From the NCBI GenBank assembly GCA_905221605.1, contig CAJNDS010002704.1:1-64000 (forward strand): 64,000 nt of DNA, written 5' to 3'. A model generated the notes under the pieces. That model was not told the DNA's origin. It did not search any database and saw only the letters and a program-made list of their open reading frames with translations. Source of the DNA: Symbiodinium natans (taxonomy: Eukaryota; Sar; Dinophyceae; Suessiales; Symbiodiniaceae). Below, one piece after another: positions 23,401 to 33,454 of this stretch. Made by a program: the position numbers and the translations under genes. The first letter of the stretch is position 1, and each line of letters opens with the position of its first letter.

Positions 23401-24062
23401 GTGTAGAAAACTTGTCCTGGCAGGTACTGCTTCTCTGGAGTCATTCCTAGAGGATATGCCGTGTTTGCGTCCACCACTCCAGAGCTCCGTGCCCTTGAAG
23501 CTGACCCAGATGCAGCAGAGGTATAGCTTTTTTCCTCCACCCGATGCAACCTGTTCCCCAGCTCCTTTGTCTGCACAAGCAACTCTTTCAGCGCACGCTT
23601 CACCACCGCCATATCTTCAGATTGCTCTTCACCACTAACATCAGGAATGAGTTCTTCGTCGGCTTGCGCTCCACCAATAGTACCTCGTTCCATTTGTCCC
23701 ATTAAGCCTGACGATGGTCTCTCAACAGGTGCAGGTTCCTGACCCAAAAGATCTTGCAGCGAAGGCGGTCTTCTCGTACCTTCACCGCTCCTGTCCCCTC
23801 CGCTCGCGGGAAGACTTGCCGGCCTTGACTGCCTAAGTCTCATTTCTTCTTGAGCCCGCTCGCTCCAGAAAGGATTTGCTGCTTGAACCGGAACCACTTC
23901 GTTTTCCACCTGAGGCGTTGGTTGTATCATTGCAACCTCCCTACCATCTGTCAGCGCTTGTACCATTTGTTGTCGATCTTCACCCCCATCACCACGATTT
24001 CCTTCGGCTTCATTGGCCGTTGGCGACAGTCCAGGCTCAGAGCGACGCCGCATCATGTCCAT
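20328..24062 (-). pseudogene. gag and protease region of copy 1 polyprotein (first ORF)
   Basis: The start is the ATG at 24060-24062 in context GCCATGG. Copy 2 has an in-frame TAG upstream of the same ATG, which supports it; upstream TTG codons are not needed. Numbered from this ATG, residues roughly 430-680 look like a capsid domain, a CCCH finger (C-x-F-G-x-R-C-K-F-R-H type) lies at about 703-724, and a CCHC knuckle CFECGAVGHLQPQC at 734-747. Two retropepsin-like lobes follow: VDTAATH with D863 and LDSGASH with D1024. The frame then enters the methyltransferase-like domain but is lost at about 20410, where copy 1 lacks one base present in copy 2; the last ~28 residues to the stop at 20328 are out of frame. 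The product would package element RNA and process the polyprotein in cytoplasmic particles. Confidence 0.85.
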
Positions 24063-24110
24063 GGCGTTAAACAAACGAAAAATCTTTACCAACTCCGCAG
24101 GAAGCCTAAT

Positions 24111-24124
24111 TTGGGCTCATAACC
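24111..24124 (-). other. Primer-binding site, copy 1 (half-tRNA-Met type)
   Basis: Directly inside the 5' LTR. The plus strand reads TTGGGCTCATAACC, which has the form of a methionine-tRNA anticodon arm (loop CTCATAA around CAU, stem GGG/CC). The minus-strand template is therefore complementary to an internal tRNA region rather than to the 3' CCA end. Drosophila copia is known to use a 5'-half initiator-tRNA-Met fragment in this way. Identical in copy 2. Confidence 0.75.
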
Positions 24125-24342
24125 TACGGGGGCAACCGAAGGGGGACGAGAAACCAAACAGTCAACCCCAACAGAAACCCTTGATTTCCCTGGAACAACC
24201 AACAACAAAACCCAAAGAACAACCCAACACACCTTTTTAGCAGGGCGCATTGCCCAGGGTCTTGAGCCAACGATTATCGGGTTCATTGACCCTTTAACTT
24301 CCAATACCAACTCCTTTCTACAATACCAATTGCAGCTCCGCA
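24125..24342 (-). repeat. 5' LTR of retrotransposon copy 1
   Basis: 218 bp, read on the minus strand from TGCGGAGCTG to CCCCCGTA, so it starts with TG and ends with TA. It matches 14441-14658 at all but one base by eye. It contains TTGGCTCAAG (minus strand, 24261-24270), identical to the 3' end of the dinoflagellate spliced leader. The promoter is presumably here, but no TATA-like element can be identified. Confidence 0.95.
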
Positions 24343-24347
24343 CCCTA
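24343..24347. repeat. Target-site duplication (right), copy 1
   Basis: CCCTA directly after the right LTR, continuing into AACCCTAAAACCT. Pairs with 14436-14440. Confidence 0.85.
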
Positions 24348-25254
24348 AACCCTAAAACCTAAACCGTGTCATCTTCCCCACGCATATCGGGGTTTAAGGC
24401 CCTTCTTAGCCACCTCCACAATTTCCTCGTGCTTTCGCAGGCATGGTTGAACCGATGAAGCTGCGACGTGCCACGGTTCCACCATTCATCCCTAGGGTTT
24501 AGGGTCTAGGGTTTAGGGTTTAGGGTTTAGGGTGTAGGGTTTAGGGTTTAGGGTTTAGGGTGGGTTTAGTGTTTAGGGTCCAGGGTTCAGGGGTTAGGTC
24601 CGGGCCAGAAGATTTAGAGTTTTGTTTTGGGCCCCTCTACCCTTCAGAAGTGAGGTAGCAGGAGCTGAAGTTCGCCTTTTGGGGATGAGCCCCCTTGCGC
24701 ATGCCGAAGCCTTAAACCCTAAACCCTAAACCCTAAACCCTCAAGACACAATAAACAGAAATTGTAGGTGGTATCATTCTGAATTTCCCAAGTTGTTTGC
24801 CTAAACCGCTAACAAGCGCAGATTGAGTAAAGCATCCCAAAGCGCCTGGGAAGCCGAAGCCTCAATTTACTTAGGGTTTAGGGTTTAGGGTTTCGGGTTT
24901 AGGGCTTAGGGTTGAGGGTTTAGGGTTTAGCCAGAAAAACGGGCAGCATTTCCCCTTAGGCAGGCACCCACCCTAATAGGGTCATAGTTGGGTTATAAGT
25001 CCCCGTAGGACCCTGCCTAGGACACCCCTCACAAAAACTCAAGAACAGGTTCTACGTCTACCAGAGAAAAAAACCCGCGTCGGTTAAAACCGTCGGTCAA
25101 GACTTTTTGGGACCCAAGCCCTATACAACTTCTACAAACCCAACCCTAAACCTTACCAACCCGTCTGAACCCCTTGCCTTGGATTCTGATAGCAAGGCCT
25201 GGGGCCTGGGGCCCAGACCCCAACTCTCAAGATCCTGCGGCCATGGCTTTCCAG

Positions 25255-25365
25255 GCCCAGAGTAGGCCCCTCATTCGCTTTTTGCAAAGGGTTCAGGAGC
25301 CCCTTGTAAGCCCCTTTAGATCAGAAAGGGCACCCTTTTTTTTTCCTAGGCTACTCTTGGTTCTG
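25255..25365. mobile_element. MITE-like element, GACCCAGAGTAGG family
   Basis: Termini GCCCAGAGTAGGCC and CTACTCTTGGTTC, with inner AAGCCCCTTTA and AAAGGGCACCCTTTTT. Copies at 30116-30224, 37146-37251 and 37613-37724, all in the same orientation. Confidence 0.65.
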
Positions 25366-26306
25366 GTTTTCATTTGGGTTATTGTTGCAGTATAGGGTTG
25401 TTGACCTTATTTCGGGCGCGTAAAACCAAGCCCTACCCCTAAACCCTGGACCCCTGATTCTGTAACCACCCAAAACCCTACAAGCTCCAATCCCTAACCC
25501 AGATCCCTCCCTGGGAGGAGCCAAAAAGTAGAGCCCCCTAAATAGTACCTTATACTACGGGAACTTTCAAGGGGATCTACTTTTTGGATCCTCCCACAAT
25601 TCTGGGAACATAGAGTTTACGCCAAGTACCAAGGCAGTGGCTCGACCCCTGCGCGGCAGGTGGGACCCAGCTGCCCACTTTGGTAGTTCTCCTTAAAACA
25701 AGCGTGCCCTGTTCTTTTCAGGGATGCCAAAAAGGGCTCTAGCTCAGAGAGCCGCCCACTTCCAAACCCTTTGATGCCTGATGGAACAAAGGCTGTTTTT
25801 GTAGAGCGTATCCTAAGCATTCCCCCGAAGAGGGTTATAGTCACTACTAAAGCGTAGCCTACTTCTGACCCCAGATACAACTAACTATCCTGTGAGCCTC
25901 CAAGTATAGTGATCAACATGCTCAGACGTCCCACCGCTCAGGGATGTTGATCTCGATTTGGTTGAGCCAGAGGTGTAGAGTTGCACCAAATTTCCCCCCC
26001 CCCCCCTCAACCATGCAGCCTCTGTTCTTGCGACCGTCTGCCCAAGCCCTAGAGACCCTGAACCTGCCATCCCGAAATAGACTCAACATCTTAAGCTCCC
26101 TCCCAGCCCTACTACCTAATTACTTTGTCGCAAATGGTAAGAGTCGAAAGAACGTGATTTTCAAAAGTATGTTTACATATGTATACATGTATACGTAGAT
26201 AGGTATATTCCCGTGTGCCAACATCACAACATCAGCTTATAAACCACATGACTATACAAATCAACGGGAAGGAGTGTGAGTAAAGAAGTCATTATGTATG
26301 GTCAGC

Positions 26307-26393
26307 TCTCTAAATAATGGTCCCTTTTTGGGTACGCTACAATCCAGGGGCCGCCATATAGTAAGGACCACAAAAGGGACCATTTTTTAGAGA
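26307..26393. mobile_element. MITE-like element, TCTCTAAATAATGGTCCC family
   Basis: Inverted termini TCTCTAAATAATGGTCCC and GGGACCATTTTTTAGAGA, with interior GGGGCCGCCATAT. A second copy is at 30793-30887. Confidence 0.75.
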
Positions 26394-26421
26394 AGTCACG
26401 ATTTGTATGCCTGACTGATAG

Positions 26422-26529
26422 CTACTATTTGCATATGAACCCACAAAAAAGAGAAACATATAATCCCTATATTACCCTTATAGGCAAGCAAACTTGTTTT
26501 TTTTGGGGGGGTTCTTAAGCAAGTCGTAG
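26422..26529. mobile_element. MITE-like element, CTACTATTTGCTTAAGAAC family
   Basis: Termini CTACTATTTGCATATGAAC and GTTCTTAAGCAAGTCGTAG; interior ATAATCCCTATATTACCC shared with other copies. Confidence 0.7.
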
Positions 26530-27640
26530 AGAACCCTAAACCCTAAACTGTGCCAGACACATGGGCCCTGCGGGAGGCACCGCCAGGGGCAACGGCCTGC
26601 GATCCCCGTCGCGAGGCCCAAGACCCAAAGCTGCAGGCTTTGACATTTTGTCTGGGTAAGCCCCCTTTAAGGGGGCTTAGGGTTTAGGGTTTGGGGTTTG
26701 GGATGTTCTAGCTGTTTTCCCCATACAATGGGTTGAAGAGGACCGATGTTTTCAATTTCTGATATTTTCCCACATTGGGTTTAGGAGGATCAGGCTGTTT
26801 GGACTTTTGATGTCTTCCTTTTTGCGTTTAAAGAGGTTCGGAATATCTTCAGAGGGTCTCGAAGGCCAACCCGCCGTTTTTCTCTCACGGCTTCGATTTA
26901 GTCTGTTATCGGGCTTAGAGTTTAGGATTTTGGTGTTTGTTATTTCTTGAATTGAGGATTTAGTTTGTTTTTGGTTCGGGCTTAGGTTACGCCATCCGAT
27001 GCTTCCTTTAAATGATAGACATACCCAAAAGCCACAAACTAATGTGGATTCCTGTGTTTAGCGGCATTCTGGCTTCGGCAATTTAGCTGGGTAGCAGATC
27101 TAGACTGTAGGCCTGACAAAGAAATCCCAAAGCCTAACCCTGAAAGGATTCGGGTTGAAAAGTTTAGGATGTAGGGCTTGTACTGACTGGTCAGATTGAG
27201 GACTTCTCCCCTGCCATGAGGTTCATGGGAAAACGTCGTGGGGAGGGGAAGGAAGGTTGGGGTGCGTTGATGGCCCCACCCTAAAACCCTGAAATCATCT
27301 AACCCTAACACCCGAGAACCCTAAAACCCTAAAACCCTCAACCCGAAACCCTAAACCCACATCCTCCAACTTGCGGCTTAAACAGGAGGCCCTCTTTGCC
27401 ATCGTGGAGAAGCTGGTGCGCGCCGCCGCTGGGTCTCTTTTCATCAGCTGTAGGGCGTAGGTTTAGGGTCTAGGGTTTAGGGTTTAGGGTTTAGGGTTCC
27501 TTGGTTTGTTTTTCAACCTATCCATAGACCTGAGGAAGCACTCTTGAGTTGAAGGCTGGGCGTTTAAACATCAGCCTAGCTCTGGCAGGTCAGGGGCCGA
27601 ACGCCGTGTAGGGTTTAGGGTCTAGGGGTTTAGGGTTTAG

Positions 27641-28600
27641 GATTTGGGGTTTAGGGTTTAGGGCTTAGGGTTTAGGGTGCAGAATTCAGGGTAGGGGGAT
27701 TTTTGGGAGAAGAGCCCCCAAAAACTCTGAGCCCAGAAACGGCGTGAACTATTGGGGGAGGGAGCTAGCTCTCCGCTCAGGCCGGTGTTTAAGCCTCAAG
27801 GCTCCTGTAAGCCCCAAACCCCCAACCCTCGGGTTTGGGGTTTAGGGTTTAGGGTTTCGGGTTTAGGGTTTCGGGTTTAGGGTTTAGGGTTTAGGGTTTA
27901 GGGTTTAGGGTTTAGGGTTTAGGGTTTAGGGTTTAGGGTGCAGAAATCAGGGTAGGGGGATTTTTGGGAGAAGAGCCCAAAAACTCTGAGCCCAGAAACG
28001 GCGTGAACTATTGGGGGAGGGAGCTAGCTCTCCGCTCAGGCCGGTGTTTAAGCCTCAAGGCTCCTGTAAGCCCCAAACCCCCAACCCTCGGGTTTGGGGT
28101 TTAGGGTTTAGGGTGTAGGGTTTAGGGTTTAGGGTTTAGGTTTAGGGTTTAGGGTTTAGGGTTTAGGGTTTAGGGTGCAGAATTCAGGGTAGGGGGATTT
28201 TTGGGAGAAGAGCCCCCAAAAACTCTGAGCCCAGAAACGGCGTGAACTATTGGGGGAGGGAGCTAGCTCTCCGCTCAGGCCGGTGTTTAAGCCTCAAGGC
28301 TCCTGTAAGCCCCAAACCCCCAACCCTCGGGTTTGGGGTTTAGGGTTTAGGGTTTCGGGTTTAGGGTTTCGGGTTTAGGGTTTAGGGTTTAGGGTTTAGG
28401 GTTTAGGGTTTAGGGTTTAGGGTTTAGGGTTTAGGGTGCAGAAATCAGGGTAGGGGGATTTTTGGGAGAAGAGCCCAAAAACTCTGAGCCCAGAAACGGC
28501 GTGAACTATTGGGGGAGGGAGCTAGCTCTCCGCTCAGGCCGGTGTTTAAGCATCAAGGTTCCTGTAAGCCCCCAACCCCCGACCCTCGGGTTTTGGGTTT
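27641..28600. repeat. Higher-order tandem repeat (A-B-A-B)
   Basis: Four units, each a ~150-bp single-copy-like segment (AGGGGGATTTTTGGGAGAAG ... CCGGTGTTTAAGC) joined to a TTTAGGG block. Anchors at 27681, 27942, 28179 and 28440 give spacings of 261, 237 and 261. Units 1 and 3 share GCAGAATTCAGG and GAGCCCCCAAAAAC; units 2 and 4 share GCAGAAATCAGG and GAGCCCAAAAAC. Confidence 0.9.
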
Positions 28601-30115
28601 AGGGTTTAGGGTTTAGGGTTTAGGGCTCACTTCTCAACCCTAAACCGACTCAAGGCCATCAACTCCAGCCAGCATGGCAACTTCAAGCCTCCTGGAAGCA
28701 ATCGCAAATTTCGCGTTTAGGGTTTAGGGTTTAGGGTTTAAAAGGGTTTAGGGGTCATGCGCCAGCTTAAGGAACTATCAGCAGCATCCCCTTACAATCT
28801 TTAAGGGCTTTAAGGTTTAGGGTTTAGGGTTCAGGGTGTATAGAAAGACTTATCTACGCCCATAAATACCCATGCTACATGACTGGGCCCCTTATATGCA
28901 GGGATTCGGACTTACCCAGGCCCCTGGATCTAAGTGGGGGTCACAAGCATGTAGGGTAAGGGAGGTTCTTGAGGTGTTGAAGGGGTTTAGGGTGCAACTA
29001 AAGGTTTAGGGTTTAGGGTGCAGGGTTCAGGGTTGAGGGCATAGCAAGGGGGATGCGTCCTGCCATGGCTCAGCAGAGGGCACGCGGAGCCAACTTGGAA
29101 CGAAGTTACGCCAGGTGCCTGCAAGAAATCCATCTAACCAACTACAAGTAGGACTGCATGCGAATTAAGCTCCAAGTCCTAGATATACCTTTATGTCCCC
29201 GAAGTTCTGTCTCAGTGTGACACAATATCCCTTTGCCTTAGCTCGACCAAACTCTAACATGCGCTAGAGTCCTGGTTCACAGAATATAGGATTTCCTCCA
29301 AATAGTTAAGTAGATGTAGGATGGAAGAAGAGTGTACTAGAATGAACATCAACCACGACAAATCTTCACGAACTTCATGGCAGCTGCCGTCAAAGAAACC
29401 CAAGGATCTAATGGGGGTTGGTCCTTGAATGCCAGGTAGTCAGGTCTCAGGTTTTTCATTGTCGTGCCAAACAGAGATGTAAGACACGTTAATCTCTGGT
29501 GGGAACATATTCATCCTGGACCCCCCTATTGTAGGGTTTAGGGTTTAGGGTTTAGGGTTTAGGGTTTAAGGCTAGGGTTTAGGGGTACCCACACCCACCA
29601 GGAATGCAGCTACCCACCTTCGACGTGCCTACCAGATGGCATCCAAGCGAGTGGCGGAAGGGCTCCTGGCAGGACTACCGCAGACGCTCTAGTGCACACC
29701 CTTCCATCACGAGCTCCCGAAGCGCGAAGCGCCTGAGGTTCGGTACCCATCAGTTTCGTGTTTAGTATCTAGTTACCCTAAACCCTAAACCCTAAACCCT
29801 AAACCCTAAACGCCTGGAACTCGAAGACCAACCCTAAACCCTAAGCGCCTGGAACTCGAAGACCCCCCCCCCCAAGCCTGAACCCCACAACCTTTGCAAA
29901 CAAGATCTCAAAAGTGCCGGGTTCAGGGCTTGAAGAAGTTGGGGGGTTTAGGGTTCAGTGTTTGGTTTAGGGTTTGGGGTTTAGGGTTTGGAGTTGGTGA
30001 GCCCAAAAAGGTGTTGGGTTTATGGCTCCCTACACCCCAAACACGGAAAGCCAAGAGCCCTTGCCTAGAAGCAGGGGGGGGGGGGGGGCTTTCAGCCATG
30101 GAGATGCTAATCTAG

Positions 30116-30224
30116 GACCCAGAGTAGGCCCTTATTCCCCTTGTGTCAGGGTTTAGGTTCCCCTCAAAAGCCCCTTTAAACCAAAAAGGGGAACACTTTC
30201 TATTCCTCGGTTTCTCTTTGGTCT
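30116..30224. mobile_element. MITE-like element, GACCCAGAGTAGG family
   Basis: Starts GACCCAGAGTAGGCCC and ends TTTCTCTTTGGTC; inner AAAAGCCCCTTTAAACC shared with the other copies. Confidence 0.65.
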
Positions 30225-30792
30225 AGCCATAGTTGCAAGTAAATCAAGAAGGGCGCTGCGTTGGTGCTTTAAGTACAAGAGCTTCGCAGAAGCAAAGCCC
30301 TAGTAAGGCCCCCAAACCCGAAGCAAAGTGCAGGCTTCCCTTCAAGGCCATGCAGGTCACCTCATTCAGGATTCACACTCGTACGTGCGGCTGTGCCACC
30401 TAAAGGGTCCTCTTAACATGCCCCGAACTTGCCGCCCCAGTATTCGCGGGTTTTTCGAAAATTAGGGGTCCCCTTGTCGTTGTGGGATCTCGATAGTAGG
30501 AGGCGAGAGTACCATCACAAAGGGGCCCTGATTTTGGGAAACCATTCTCTTCCCTAAATGGGGCCAGATCCAGGAAAGAACAAGAAGACGCCCTAAACTT
30601 CCAAGATCGGATCCCTGAGCTGGATGATGCTTAAGGAACTTGATTTGAGTTGCCCATAGGAAGGATACGATTGTGATCTACATGTAGCTGAATTTCCGAT
30701 AGTAGGTAGCTTGCGAGCCTTTGGTTTTTGGTAATCGTCTTTCGAAAAGCCCAAGGTTTACAGAACTGGGGCTATATTGCTACATGGTCGGT

Positions 30793-30887
30793 TCTCTACT
30801 GTAAAATATGGTTCCAATTTTTGGGCACCCTCAATCAGAGGGGCCGCCTTATTGATGAGAACCCCACAAGGGACCATATTTTAGAGA
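30793..30887. mobile_element. MITE-like element, TCTCTAAATAATGGTCCC family
   Basis: Termini TCTCTACTGTAAAATATGG and GGGACCATATTTTAGAGA; interior GGGGCCGCCTTAT. Confidence 0.7.
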
Positions 30888-31971
30888 AGCGACTGACCGC
30901 ATGTTCCAAGGCCTCGGCTAGAACCCTAAACCCTAAACCCTAAACCCTAAACCCTAAACTTCCCGCGGCCTTCTTGCCAGCAGGACGGGTGGCCCGCGCA
31001 TCCATAGGCTCGGGGGCTGATCCCACGAACCCGACCTTCTGTCATCACATGAAGCAGGGTTTATATTGCTGTTTTTGGTGAGTGTACATAAGGTTCCTGT
31101 TTTAAATTGGTGAGTGTATGTATTGGGTGTCCTTTTGGGGATACAAGAAATATAAAACCCTACTTTACATAGTTCAGGTCTTAGAATTTAGGGTTTATAC
31201 GGTTCAGGGTTTGGGGTTTCGCCTCAGAACAGTCCTTTCGGTAGGGTTTGGGGGTTTGGGGTTTAGGGGTTTGCGAAACCCTCTGTAGACCTGGAATCCT
31301 ACGAATCGAACCCCCCCAAACCCGAGTCTGTGACGGCCTCTGTGGCCTGCGCGAGCCCAAACCCCGCGTGCGGAAGGTTCGTGGGTGACAAGCGCACGTC
31401 CTCCCAGGTAGGTTTCAAACCACTTGAGCTATACCCACCCGACTCAGAAACCAGGTCCAGGTAGAACTACCCGTGAACCTCCAAGCATAAATCCTGAGCC
31501 CTGAGCAGCCCTACGCCTCTAAGAGGTCTTACTCTGGGACTACGATCCCATACTCTTTCAGCCTTCTGCTGAAGCGTTGCCAAAGCTTTTCTGCAAAGCC
31601 CTAAAACCCCCCGAAGGGTCCATGTACCTCATTACTATATACTTGGGCCCCAAAGTCCAACCCCCCAAGCCCCAAACCCCAAACCCGGAGCCCAGCGAGC
31701 AACCCAGAACGTAACACACCCTAAACCCTAAACCCTCAACCCTCAACCCTAAACCCTCTAAGCCCTCTAAACCCTCTAAACCCTCTAAACCCTCTTAAAG
31801 CCTAAACCCTAAACCCTAAACCCTATAAACCCTAAACCCTAAACCCTTCAGGCTCGGTGGTGCTCGCTTGTGTCTTGCTCCCTTGCGACAAACGGCACTG
31901 GCGAACCCGTAAACTTCCCTAACTAACACTCAAGCCTCAAAACCCCGAAGCCGGCAACTCTAAACCAGTAG

Positions 31972-32162
31972 CCCTAAACCCTAAACCCTAAACCCTAAAC
32001 CCTCAACCCTCAACCCTAAACCGTAAACCCTAAACCCTAAACCCTAACCCTAAACCCTAAACCCTAAACCCTAAACCCTAAACCCTAAACCCTAAACCCT
32101 AAACCCTAAACCCTAAACCCTAAACCCTAAACCCTAAACCCTAAACCCTAACCCTAAACCCC
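31972..32162 (-). repeat. Interstitial telomeric repeat (CCCTAAA)
   Basis: About 25 units with a few CCCTCAA and CCCTAA variants. Confidence 0.95.
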
Positions 32163-33080
32163 CGCAGGTGTTCAATACTGTGCCCTGCTGTCCCGTTCCG
32201 GGAGACACAGCCAAGCCCTGAACGAGGCCTGCCAAGAGTTTTGTTCAACGCAGACGATAGGGTTTCAGGGCTCAGGGTTTAGGGTTTAATGTTTTAGGTT
32301 TGGGGTTCGCTCAGGGTTTGAGGGTTCAGGGTTTCGGTTTAGGGTTTTAGGCTTTTAGGGTGTAGGTTTTACTTAGTAGCTGAGTGAGTACACTTTACAC
32401 TTTTTGGAATACTATATAACCCCCTATAAAACTGAAAGTGTACACTTTCTGGGGGCATCTGAACTCAGCAACCAAGGGGTGTACGACCCCTGTGCGGTTT
32501 AGGGCGGGTCCCTGAAACCCAGGACCAACACCCTCAACTCTGAACCTCCCATCTTACGACCCCAAAAGCCGATACCCTCTGCAAGGGGAGACCTTCGGGG
32601 TTTGCGTGCAGGTGAGGTTTTGTGGGGCTGGGGTTGGGGGTCGCCTCTGCTCTGTGCAACTTCTGGCACAGTCTGGCCAACACATGTAAATTTCTTTTCT
32701 GAACGACTCGGAAGGCTCTAGCGGGCCGAGATTTCAGGTAGACTTCAGGACCTAAAACCCTACAAGCTAAACCGAAAATTCCTAAGTCTAGACCTCTGAA
32801 ACAAAGTTGGTATGTGGGAGTCTGCGAAAATAAGGGGCCCTTAATATAGACCCCAAGTATTAGGACCCCCCCTAAAATAAGGACCCCAAGAAAGTACAAT
32901 TACCCGAGTGAACAAGCATGGGGTCTAGGAGAGAGCAGTAGAGCAGGTGGTTCGAGGGTGCAAGTCTCCTTGCACTTTGGGAAGGCACTAACCGCCGCGA
33001 CGGAAGCTGAGGAAGTTCTGTGAACCCAAGCTGCACTTAGGAAGGGAAAGACAGCTTCAATTGAGCGGGGTTGATTGTTG

Positions 33081-33190
33081 CCCTAAACCCTAAACCCTAA
33101 ACCCTAAAGCCTAAACCCTAAACCCTAAACCCTAAACCCTAAACCCTAAACCCTAAACCCTAAACCCTAAACCCTAAACCCTAAACCCTG
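33081..33190 (-). repeat. Interstitial telomeric repeat (CCCTAAA)
   Basis: About 15 CCCTAAA units. Confidence 0.95.
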
Positions 33191-33355
33191 AACCCGAACC
33201 TTGCAGCTCACTTTGTCACTGTCACCGGAAGAAGCGCAAAAAAGGCGGAACGTTCCTTCAGTTGCGTGAGCGTGTCGATGTCGTGGGATGTTCCCCCTTA
33301 TACTAAAAGTCCTTAATTGGCATTTTAATAGGGTTTAGGGTTTAGGGCTTGGGGG

Positions 33356-33454
33356 TTGGGATGTTCCCCCATTTACTAACAGTCCTTAACTGGGATTACA
33401 ATAGGGGGTATTACAATCCCTATTAAGGACTGTTCGTATACGGGAACATCCCAA
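33356..33454. mobile_element. MITE-like element, TTGGGATGTTCCCCC family (with adjacent half copy)
   Basis: Termini TTGGGATGTTCCCCCATT and TACGGGAACATCCCAA, sub-terminal ACAGTCCTTAA / TTAAGGACTGT. Immediately upstream, 33284-33330 is a second left half (TGGGATGTTCCCCCTTATAC). Confidence 0.75.

Larger units (their letters stand above)
14441..24342 (-). mobile_element. Ty1/copia-type LTR retrotransposon, copy 1 (nearly intact)
   Basis: Complete element of about 9.9 kb on the minus strand: two 218-bp LTRs, a primer-binding site inside the 5' LTR (right end), a gag-pol reading frame filling most of the interior, and a purine-rich tract inside the 3' LTR (left end). Integrase precedes reverse transcriptase, the Ty1/copia order. 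CCCTA is duplicated at both flanks. The LTRs differ by one base by eye (a G/C difference near 14484 versus 24168), so the insertion looks young. The coding frame is broken by two small deletions (near 20410 and 20210), whose net loss of 3 nt restores the frame. The interior is unusually long for copia because of a methyltransferase-like domain, a dioxygenase-like domain and a C-terminal extension. Confidence 0.95.
24348..27640. other. Non-genic DNA with MITE-like elements
   Basis: No gene supported. TTTAGGG block at 24492-24570, shorter arrays near 24716-24740 and 24878-24930, and MITE-like elements at 25255-25365, 26307-26393 and 26422-26529. An open frame at 25617-25880 is unrecognised. Confidence 0.5.

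Noticed and set aside
24090-24092. Upstream start for gag in copy 1
   Set aside because: It is TTG; the ATG at 24060-24062 has good context, and copy 2 has an in-frame stop just upstream of the same ATG.
31370-31450. tRNA-like sequence on the minus strand (TAGCTCAAGTGG)
   Set aside because: A box only; no B box, no matching acceptor stem or anticodon arm. At most a tRNA-derived remnant.
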